64,000 bases of DNA, from contig NC_134397.1 of the NCBI RefSeq assembly GCF_050003625.1, positions 199,570,899 through 199,634,898 of the forward strand, in the 5' to 3' direction. The stretch is from Haematobia irritans (lineage: Eukaryota > Arthropoda > Insecta > Diptera > Muscidae). Positions 55,663-64,000 of this stretch are shown here, in pieces (position 1 is the stretch's first letter; each line of letters starts with the position of its first letter). The notes beneath the pieces are model-generated. The model was given only the letters and a program-made list of their open reading frames with translations, was not told where the DNA came from and made no database searches. Made by a program: the position numbers and the translations under genes.

Positions 55663-56481
55663 CACCGAAAAAATTCTCTTCGTTAATTTTACGAAGAATT
55701 CCTCATTAACTATACTTCGTGAATTCTTCACTAAAACAACGAAATTTTCATTAATTTTCGTAAATTTTGCGAAGAACATTTTACGAATATACAAAACGTC
55801 TACGAAATATTCCACATTAATTTTTCTTCGTAAAAAGTTCGTACTTTTAACGAAACTTTCTTTAAATTTCATGATTTTTGTGAAAAAGTTTTTACGAATT
55901 TCTGAATATATTACGAAACTTTCTGCATTAAAATTTCTTCATAGAAAGTACGAAACATTTTCTTTAAAATAACGAAGAAGTTTCATTGAAGTTGTAAAAT
56001 TTCCGTTCGCGACATAAAATTGTCTTTGATAATGTGCTTGAGTGTATTCCCTTATTCTATTTTTTTATGCATGTCTATGCTACTTCTTATTCGGGTGATA
56101 GCATGCTATGAATAAAAGTGAAGCAATAAAACGAAAAATTATTCAAAAACTTAAGATGTAAATTAGTGATTACATTTTTCAAACTTGTTACTCCAACTAA
56201 ATGCACTTTGAACTAACATTTTTTTTTCTAAAAGTTCGAACATTTTTCAAAAAAGGTACGAAAGTTTTTCATAGAAACATTTTCATAAAAAGTACGCCAA
56301 TTTTCATAAAAAGTACGAATTTTTTCTTACAAAGTACGAAAACTCTGGAAGAACTTTTCTTCGTAAAAAGTATGAAATATTTCGTACTTTTAATGAAAAG
56401 TTTCTTTGGTTGTAAAACAATGACAAACTTCGTACTTTTAATGAAATTTTCCTTCTTTTTACGAAGAGAATTCTTTCGGTG
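55663..56481. mobile_element. MITE with 22-bp TIRs and CTTCGTAAAA-rich interior
   Basis: 819 bp. The left end CACCGAAAAAATTCTCTTCGT and the right-end reverse complement CACCGAAAGAATTCTCTTCGT differ at one position. It is flanked by TA (55661-55662 and 56482-56483). The interior has many TTCGTAAAAAGT/ACTTTTTACGAA-like repeats in both orientations. The left TA is the last two bases of the 8-bp duplication of hAT element 1, so the MITE landed exactly beside it. The 146-codon plus-strand frame is AT-rich noise. Confidence 0.85.
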
Positions 56482-56483
56482 TA

Positions 56484-56616
56484 TATGACATATGATTAAG
56501 TGACAACATTAATTTCCATTTCGCTGTGATATCATAGTATTTTTTGGCGTTTTATTTATTTAATACAATTTAACTCAACCAGCCTTTGAATTCTTTTTCG
56601 GTAGTAGAGAAAGCAT
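56484..56616. other. Short unassigned spacer
   Basis: Continues the host sequence beyond the MITE (TGACATATGATTAAGTG). Confidence 0.4.
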
Positions 56617-57174
56617 CCCAGCAAAAAAAGCGTCGCCAAAAAAGTAATGAAAATGTTCTTTTTGGATCCGGAAGTTGTGTATAATTGACGCAGAAGCGAT
56701 GAATTTAACATGGGCTTGTCATAGGACGGAAGTCCTCCATTTCAACAGCCGTTGCACTAAATTTGCATCACTTCTTTAGGTGTGATCCGAATTCAATGTT
56801 TTGGATGTAAATAAAAAAATTTTGTGATATTTTGTCAAATAAATAATTTTTATATCTTTTATAACTTTTTAATGGATTCTAACGCTTGTCGGAAACGTTT
56901 AACCTCAAATATTTTAAAAATTCACAATTTTTTCAGATTGGATTTAGCATTTTTTCGACAAAATTTAAATGATTTGTACCATTTTATGAATTCTTACTAT
57001 TTGAAACAAAAAAAGTTAAAATTACCCATTAAAAGTACGAAAAAACCAAGTTATAAAAAATTGAATTAAAAGAACTTCCTGGGTAGTTAAAATAAAGAAC
57101 ATCATTGGGAGTGCATCTTCTGGAGAGATTTTAAAGTTGTGCCTTTGGAAGAACTTCCAAATTTTTTTGCTGGG
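56617..57174 (+). mobile_element. Family I TIR element, 558-bp copy
   Basis: Starts CCCAGCAAAAAAAGCGTCGCC and ends CTTCCAAATTTTTTTGCTGGG; terminal CCCAGCAAAAAAA is inverted. It contains CTTCCGG/GGATCCGGAAG motifs and CATGGGCTTGTCATAGGACGG. No coding frame. Other copies: 32752-33428, 59626-60422 (minus), and the longer 58225-59547 and 60953-61872. Confidence 0.75.
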
Positions 57175-57188
57175 ATATTCAATACCTA

Positions 57189-57724
57189 ACAGGTTGGCTG
57201 ATAAGTCCCCGGTCTAACAAAGAAAAACACATTTTTTGTCAAAATCCGTTTTTATTATTCAACATAGTTCCCTCCAAGAGCGATACAACGATTATAACGA
57301 CCTTCCAATTTTTTGATACCATTTTGGTAGTACTCCTTCGGTTTTGCCTCAAAATAGGCCTCAGTTTCGGCGATCACCTCTTCATTGCAGCCAAATTTTT
57401 TCCCTGCGAGCATCCTTTTGAGGTCTGAGAATAAGAAAAAGTCGCTGGGGGCCAGATCTGGAGAATACGGTGGGTGGGGAAGCAATTCGAAGCCCAATTC
57501 CTGAATTTTTGCTATCGTTCTCAATGACTTGCGGCACGGTGCGTTGTCTTGATGGAACAACACTTTTTTCTTCTTTATATGGGGCCGTTTTGCCGCGATT
57601 TCGACCTTCAAACGCTCCAATAACGCCATATAATAGTCACTGTTGTTGGTTTTTCCCTTCTCAAGATAATCGATAAAAATTATTCCATGCGCATCCCAAA
57701 AAACAGAGGCCATTACTTTGCCCC
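57189..57724 (-). mobile_element. mariner, 5'-truncated copy
   Basis: The plus-strand left side begins with the mariner TIR ACAGGTTGGCTGATAAGTCC after TA (57187-57188). The element runs inward on the minus strand through the C-terminal half of the transposase and stops at about 57724, where family A sequence begins. The other TIR and the N-terminal half are missing. Confidence 0.88.
57255..57724 (-). pseudogene. mariner transposase, C-terminal half
   Basis: About 155 codons from GKVMASVFWDAHG to the normal stop, with no internal stop. It retains the second catalytic Asp (HQDNAPCRKS, with Arg where the full copy at 34859 has His) and the third (YSPDLAPSDFFLFSD). It lacks the HTH region and the first Asp. 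In a few places (FFLFSD, AKPKEYY) it is closer to the usual mariner sequence, as I recall it, than the longer copy is, so the two copies decayed independently. Cannot be functional. Confidence 0.85.
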
Positions 57725-58075
57725 CCATGAACCAATATTTGCAAGGTTGTTAGAGGCCACATACTTGCATAATGTACCAAATTCCAATAGGATCAGACGA
57801 AATTCGCTGCTCGAAGATACTCCAGAGATCAAATTTGATGTTTGGGTTAATTGGAAGCTATATACATTTATGGACCAATTTATGCAGGGGATATATTGTA
57901 TATCATGTACCGAATCGGAAGAAATTACCCTTTCAGGAATCTCTAGAAGTTAATTTGGGTATCGTTTTATGTGGGGCTATATCAAAAAGTGGTACGATGC
58001 AGCCCATTTGAAATAACATCCGACCTACATCAATAACAACCACTTATGCCAACATTCAAGCCCATAAAGAATGGA
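57725..58075 (+). repeat. Family A fragment abutting truncated mariner
   Basis: GAACCAATATTTGCAAGGTTGTTAGAGG through a diverged unit to the A tail (CCGACCTACATCAATAACAACC). It is highly diverged from other A copies, so this is an old insertion. Confidence 0.6.
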
Positions 58076-58224
58076 CGTCACTACACCGACTTATGGTGTT
58101 TTCTTTTCTGAAGCATTGTGTGATATATGCGACATTTGAAGGAATACTAACACTTAAGAATAAAAAAGAATTTTATTACAATTTCCACTTGTGTTTTATT
58201 GGATTTTCAGGATGTGTAAATGTA
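58076..58224. other. Spacer with a stray TIR-like end
   Basis: TGGTGTTTTCTTTTCTGAAG at 58094-58113 equals the right-end TIR of the element at 12691-13022; no partner end is seen. Confidence 0.4.
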
Positions 58225-58724
58225 CCCAGCAAAAAAATTGGAAGTTGTTCCACAAACATTTCTTTTAAAGCCCATCCCAGAATCCCCCATCGAGTTTTTT
58301 CAACTTCCGATGCAGTTTTTTTGGACAACTCCACAAACATTTCTTCTAAAGTGTATCGTGGGATCCCCAATAATTTTTTTCCACTTCCGATGCAGTCCTT
58401 TTGGACAAGTGCACAAATACTTCTTCTAACGCACATCTTTCTACTTCCGATGTAGTCCTTGTGGACAAGTATTAGAAAGAAAGCAATTTTAAGTGCAAAT
58501 TTTGTACAATTAAATTTTGCAAAAATATTGAAAACTAATAAAAAACTAAAAACAAAATAGAAATTAGTAAAAGAAGTAAAAAAATAATAAATAAAAAAAA
58601 TTTCATCCCCGCTGGGATTTGAACCTGTGCCGATTGACTTTTTCGCTTTTTAATGGAAAAAAAAATATATATATCCCCGCTGGGATTTGAACCTGTGCCG
58701 ATTAACTTTTTCGCTTTTTAATGG

Positions 58725-58948
<224 letters not shown>

Positions 58949-59180
58949 TATGCCGAAAATAAAAAAATAAAAACGATGCATGACATAAAAAAATATTTTT
59001 TAGAAAAATATTTGATAAAAAAAAATTGCCGCTGTTGAGATTTGAACCTGCGTTTCTTATTTTTTCGTTCATACTAAAAAAGAACATCTCGAGAAGCAAT
59101 CATAATGTTATTCCTTGGTGTCGTATTACGATCATATCACAAACATTTGAATCGACCTTTCGACGCTTTATGTTCAATGG

Positions 59181-59255
59181 CGTTTGTGGCTGAGTGTGCT
59201 AAGGCGTTCTGTTATGGTGCCAGCAAACCCAGGTTCAACCCCTGGTCGGAGCGAA
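59181..59255 (+). ncRNA. tRNA-like module in family I
   Basis: GTTTGTGGCTGAGTGTGCTAAGGCG resembles an A box with a tRNA D arm, and AGGTTCAACCCCTGGTCGG a B box/T arm whose stem (CCAGG/CCTGG) pairs. The acceptor arms match poorly, so it is probably a tRNA-derived remnant. The inverted copy lies at 61247-61321. Confidence 0.6.
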
Positions 59256-59625
59256 CAAATTTTTCAAATTGTAAAAATTAGATAATAGGAAAATAATTGT
59301 GTAATAAAACATATGAATGAAAAAAAGTGAAATTGGTTGAAAAATTTTTTTTCGCTTTTTAAATTTCTTCATTCAAATTAACTTCCAGGGCACAACTTCT
59401 AAAGCAATGCAAAGGATCCAAAAAGGGAGTACTTTCGTCCTATGACAAGCCCATGTAAAATTCATTGGAGATGATCCAAGTTTGCACTACTTCCGGATCA
59501 CAGAATGGGGATCAAAACTACTTTTTTGGAAGCTCTTTTTTGCTGGGTAGCTATGCATTACCTCATGTAGTTTTGTAGAATATTTGCAATTTTATAGTGT
59601 CTATGTTTCAAGCATTTAATAACAG

Positions 59626-60422
59626 CCCAGCAAAAAAATTTGGAAGTTCTTCCAACGGCACAACTTTAAAAGCACTTCCAGAAGATGCACTCCACATGAT
59701 GTTCTTTATTTTAACTACACAGGAAGTTATTTTAATTCAATTTTTTATAACATGGTTTTTTCATACTTTTACGGCCATTTTCATGTATCTCCGTTAGACT
59801 TTAACTCCCAGTTAGCAGAAAGTAAAATCGAAATATCTTCTCTCCGGTTTACTTTAACTGAAATTTTTTTTAGCAGTTAAGTTCTTAACTGGCATATGAA
59901 ATATATAGACAAGATGACAGACATGTCCATTGTACGGTTTAGAAGTTAGTTAGCTAACGTAGCACTAACGGAGCTTCCTGAAAATGGGGGTTAATGAGTA
60001 ATTTTAACTTTTTTTGTTTCAAATAGGTTAAAATCAGAGTAAGAATTCAAAAATTTGTACAAATCATTCAAATTTTGTCGACAAAAATGCTAAGTTTTAT
60101 CTTGAAAAAATGTGAATTTTTGAAAATATTTGAGGTCAAACGTTTCCGACAAGCGTTAGAATCCATTAAAAATTATAAAAAAATTATAAAAATTATTTAT
60201 TTGACAAAATATCACAGAATTTTTTAATTTACATCCAAAACATTGAATTCGTATCACACCTAAAAAAGTAATGCAAATTCAGTGCAACGGCTGTTGAAAT
60301 GGAGGACTTCTGTCCTATGACAAGCCCATGTTAAATTCATCGCTTCTGCGTCAATTTTGCACCACTTCCGGATCCAAAAAGAACATTTTCTGTACTTTTT
60401 TGGCGACGCTTTTTTTGCTGGG
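59626..60422 (-). mobile_element. Family I element, 797-bp minus copy
   Basis: CCCAGCAAAAAAATTTGGAAG to GGCGACGCTTTTTTTGCTGGG. It is the reverse orientation of 56617-57174 with about 240 bp more sequence (the TTTAACTCCCAGTTAGCAG block also seen at 33045). No coding frame. Confidence 0.75.
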
Positions 60423-60952
60423 AGCAAGCGTTTGGTATATTAAATCCAAATAAAGGCATAACAAGAGTAAGGAGGGAATTTGTATAATAAATCTTTTTAA
60501 AAGTCGCATGAAAAAATTATAGAAATTGGTATGAACTTGTTTAATCTTTTTAAAGAAAAATACAATGAAGTATAATGTGGATGACCATGTTTTAAATACC
60601 AGTCACTTCTTAAAACTAATGAAAAGGGTTTATCTTCTTTTACTACTACTGTTCATCTCTCTAAATGGCACTAGCCGTTCCATGCTTATATAGAATTTGC
60701 CAACTTTCATTTGGAAGTTCTTTTAAAAGCACTACTTTAAAAGCACTTCAAAAAATGACCTCCATAATAGGTAAAAAATAAGAATTAATAAAATGGTACA
60801 AATTATTCAAATTTTTTCGAAAAAATGCTAAATACATTTTAGAAAAAATTGAGGATTTTTGAAAATATTTGAGGTTATACGTTTCAGACAAGCATTAGAA
60901 TGCATTGATATACAATAGAAGTTTTTAAAAACTATTTGTTTGGCAATATATC
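60423..60952. repeat. Spacer and truncated family I copy
   Basis: 60423-60695 is unassigned. From about 60698 (CATTTGGAAGTTCTTTTAAAAGC) to 60950 it matches family I, cut off where the next I copy starts. Confidence 0.5.
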
Positions 60953-61872
60953 CCCAGCAAAAAAAGAGCTTCCAAAAAAGTAGTTTGGATCCCCAATCTG
61001 TGATCCGGAAGTAGTGTAATTTTGATCATCTCCAATGAATTTTACATGGGCTTGTGATAGGACGGAAGTACTCCCTTCTGGATCCTTTGCGTTGCTTTAG
61101 AAGTTGTGCCCTGGAAGTTAATTTGAATGAAGAAATTTAAAAAGCGAAAAAAATTTTTTTTCAACCAATTTCACTTTTTTTCAACCATATGTTTTATTAC
61201 ACTAATATTTTCCTATTATCTAATTTTTACAATTTGAAAAACCTTTTCGCTCCGACCAGGGGTTGAACCTGGGTTTGCTGGCACCATAACAGAACGCCTT
61301 AGCACACTCAGCCACAAACGCCATTGAACATAAAGCGTCGAAAGGTCAATTCAAATGTTTGTGATATGATCGTAATAAGACTCCAAGGAATAACATTCTC
61401 ATTGCTTCTCGAGATGTTATTTATTAGTATGAACGAAAAAATAAGAAACGAAGGTTCACATCTCACCAGCGGCAATTTTTTTATAAAATATTTTTCTAAA
61501 AAAATATTTTTTTATGTTAAGCATCGTTTTTATTTTTTATTTTCGGCATATATTTTCATATAAATATATTTTTTCCATTAAAAATCAACAAAAAAATAAA
61601 AATTCTCGTAATTTGCAAAACCTTCTCAAAAGAACTTCCATGGAAGCAAAAAAATTTAAACGGCGCAGGTTCAAATCCCAGCGGGGATGAAATTTATTTT
61701 TTTTTATTATTTTTTTACTTTTTTATTAATTTTAATTATTTTTTTTTATTAGTTTTCTATTTTTTTGTAAAATTTAATTGTACAAAATTTGCACTTAAAA
61801 TAGCCTGGTTGCGTTCTTTCTAATACGTGTACTGCATCGGAAGTAGAAAAAAGTCATTGGGGGATCCCACGA
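60953..61872 (-). mobile_element. Family I long element, truncated minus copy
   Basis: CCCAGCAAAAAAAGAGCTTCC onward is the reverse complement of 58225-59547 read from its right end, including the tRNA-like module (61247-61321, minus). In place of the (TA)n tract it has only a short AT stretch near 61555-61575. It stops at GGGGGATCCCACGA (61872), so the last part and end are missing. Confidence 0.7.
61247..61321 (-). ncRNA. tRNA-like module in family I, inverted copy
   Basis: The minus strand carries the same A box-like GTGGCTGAGTGTGCTAAGGCG and B box GGTTCAACCCCTGGTCGG as at 59181-59255, with almost no differences. Confidence 0.6.
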
Positions 61873-62350
61873 TTAGAGGTGTGCACGTGACACGAAATTT
61901 TCGTGACTCACGAAAATTTTCGTGACTCACGCGTGAGCCGTGAGTCACGATGGAGTCAATCTCGTGAGCGTGCGTGAGCGTGATCAAGCTCAAAGTTTTC
62001 GTGCGTGAGCGTGAGTCACGAAAAAAAATTCTTCGTGAATGTGCGTGAGTAAAAATATTTGATAATTACACTCACGAAAACAAAATCACGCTCACGATTT
62101 GAATCACGATAACTACTTTAATCACGCTCACGATTTAAATCACGCTCACGATTTTAATCACGCTCACGATTTGAATCACGCTCACGATTTGAATCACGCT
62201 CACGACTTGTATCACGCTCACGATTTGAATCACGCTCACGAGTTGAATCACGCTCTCGATTTGAATCACGCTCACGATGTCAATCGCACTCACGATGTCA
62301 GTCACGCTCACGATTTTAATCACGCTCACGACATTGGTAACACTCACAAA
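61873..62350. repeat. GTGAGCGTG/CACGCTCACGA minisatellite (family J)
   Basis: The first part (61890-62050) has TCGTGACTCACG-type inverted motifs. From about 62080 an 18-bp unit, AATCACGCTCACGATTTG, repeats about fourteen times with small changes. A frame of 97 codons (62099-62392) of NHAHDL-type hexapeptides results from the 18-bp period. I do not consider it a protein. Confidence 0.8.
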
Positions 62351-62593
62351 TTTGGTCACACTAAACCTTCCAATGTACGGATTGTGCAATAGTTTTTCAT
62401 TTAAAATTAATTGATTAAAAAAAGTAATTTTGAAGCGCTGGTTTTCGGTGCAAAAACCGAGTATAGTGCCGTTCCTTAAACAATAAAACCTTTTATAAAA
62501 TATTGCTTTGTTTTTTTTTTCTAACGAAAGTGAGAAATATTGTCGAAAAAGTGTACCATAAAAAATTGGTAGATTAAATAAAATTCGAATTAA
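62351..62593. other. Unassigned spacer
   Basis: AT-rich; no family or gene recognised. Confidence 0.4.
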
Positions 62594-63672
62594 CGAGTAA
62601 AGTAGAAAGTCGGGCGCGGCCGACTATATCATACCCTAAATCACCCCTACTGAATTAGTGAGCATTGTTTGTAGGGTATCAATGATATGGGTTTGGGGGA
62701 AAGCACATTTCCATATTTAATAACATTACTGGGTACATGGGAGTTTTATCACAATCTGAACAGAAATTTCTGATATTAACATATAATTGATTCTGAATCT
62801 ACAGAGTTAGTATGCTACTAATATTGAGTCCTTTATTAAAAAAACTGGAAATCGCTCAATTAGTGTGGGTAATAAATTCAAATTTCTGAAAATGTGGTAA
62901 TAGATTTATGTAATAGCTACATACAAGTCTAAATACGATCGGCTAATACATGTTTATTTGAAATTTGAGCAACATAGGTTAATAAATAAGAGTATTATGG
63001 TCAAATTTGGGAAAATCGATCGACGCATTTATATGGGAGCTATATCCATATATTGGTTGATACCACAGAGGGTTGCCTTGTGCTAAATTAGAGTAAGATC
63101 GGGTATTAGATAAGGCTACTATGGTTAGAAATAAAGTTAGAAGGGATACATTTTTCAAAAACGGGCGAAAAATATATATAAGAGCTATAACTAAATATGA
63201 CCCGATTTGGATTATATTTTGCAGGTTTTGTTGATATTACAGGAGATTACCTTGTGCTAAATTTGAGTAAGATCGGTTAATAAATGAGGCCACAATGGTA
63301 AAAAATAAGGTTATAAGGGGCAAATTTTGAAAATTGGGCGCTACATATATATGGCAGCTATATCCAAATCTGCACCGATTTGGATGATATTTTGCAGTCA
63401 GTGGATTACATTGTGACAAATTTGACGCCGATCGGTTAGTAAATGAGCGCAATCTGACCCCATTTATCGAAAACGGGCGATACATATATATGAGAGCTAT
63501 ATCTAAATTAAATAGCGTTCGTCCTTGAGCCAATAAAGCCCCACATACCAAATTTAATCAAAATCGGTTAATAATTGCGACCGGAATCCTGCGAACAACA
63601 AATACATGGACGGACGGACTCCAAGGGCTAGATCAACTCAGGAGGTGATTCTGAGTCGATCGTTATATATGT
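62594..63672 (+). mobile_element. Family B element, terminal hairpin missing
   Basis: Starts GAGTAAAGTAGAAAGTCGG, the hairpin AGTCGG/CCGACT and CATACCCTAAATCACC. It has four to five diverged units of about 150 bp, AATTGCGACCGGAATCCTGCG, a short GGACGGACGGAC and the GATCAACTCAGGAGG block. It stops at ATCGTTATATATGTATTTTAG before the usual 3' hairpin. This copy lacks the 0.7 kb insert present at 30510-31250. Confidence 0.7.
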
Positions 63673-64000
63673 ATTTTAGTTTCCATTAAGCTAGCATAGA
63701 AAAATATTTTAGTTCATTCGTACTAAGAAGTATTCAACCTTTCAATTCTATTTTATTAAGCCAACTGCCTTAACATTTGAGAATAACAATTCGAAAATTA
63801 CCGAGAAATATTTATTTTTGTCATTACAAGTAAGTCATTATAACTTACCGCAATGTAATGCAACGTGTAATGACAGCTTTACTCCTGGTAATGTCAATTC
63901 TAATGAGATGTGGTTGCCTAGTTTTTGCTGGGTATATATATTATTTCACGTCAAATTAGCATTTCTACAGTCGTGAATTCCTCACAAAATTTTTCGTGCT
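63673..64000. other. AT-rich sequence with a stray family I end
   Basis: GTTTTTGCTGGGTATA at 63917-63932 resembles the right TIR of family I; the rest of the element is not recognised before it. The window ends without a gene. Confidence 0.4.

Noticed and set aside
55532..55972. 146-codon plus-strand gene
   Set aside because: It crosses the end of a hAT element and the start of a MITE; composition is that of TTCGTAAAA repeats.
62099..62392. 97-codon His/Asp-rich repeat protein (NHAHDL units)
   Set aside because: Arises from an 18-bp minisatellite; the opposite strand is equally open, so there is no coding asymmetry.

Overview
This 64 kb window looks like repeat-dense, AT-rich nuclear DNA of a higher fly. 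The evidence is the presence of mariner, Tc1-type and hAT transposons, tRNA-derived SINEs, and DINE/mini-me-type elements carrying (GACG)n microsatellites and central tandem repeats. I infer a calyptrate fly, most likely a muscid. I recognise no host protein-coding exon, no genuine tRNA or rRNA gene, and nothing bacterial. The window is therefore probably intergenic or lies inside a very large intron.

Layout. 1.3-3.5 kb: two copies of tandem-repeat family B in opposite orientation, with two smaller TIR elements inserted. 3.5-4.9 kb: low-repeat sequence. 4.9-10.4 kb: a SINE fragment, two family A copies (one split by a large tRNA-bearing TIR element, one by a SINE), then another MITE split by a SINE. 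10.7-18.1 kb: MITEs, SINE pieces and two more family A copies, one sitting inside a MITE and one itself interrupted. 18-25 kb: low-repeat islands, a perfect 48-bp palindrome and AT-rich 29-mer arrays. 25-34 kb: decayed A and B copies, a local duplication, and a TIR element carrying two divergent tRNA-like modules. 34.5-37.7 kb: a hAT-type element holding a nearly intact mariner. 38-47 kb: MITEs and the two best family A copies. 47.7-48.6 kb: an internally deleted DD41D element. 50.5-53.1 kb: a foldback pair of DD37E transposons next to a broken LINE reverse transcriptase. 54.2-56.5 kb: a hAT remnant split by a second hAT and followed by a MITE. 56.6-61.9 kb: inverted copies of a CCCAGCAAAAAA-ended family, one with a long (TA)n run. 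61.9-62.4 kb: an 18-bp minisatellite. 62.6-63.7 kb: family B again.

Many element ends were placed by reading the flanking duplication (TA, 8 bp or 13 bp) and checking that removing the insert restores the host repeat, so the insertion order is often clear. The only long transposase frames belong to mariner (34.9-35.9 kb), the DD37E pair (50.7-52.3 kb), the DD41D remnant (47.9-48.5 kb) and a truncated mariner (57.3-57.7 kb). Most other open frames are accidental, arising from a 153-bp repeat, an 18-bp repeat or (TA)n. Family names A to L are labels used only here; statements about known families come from memory and were not searched.
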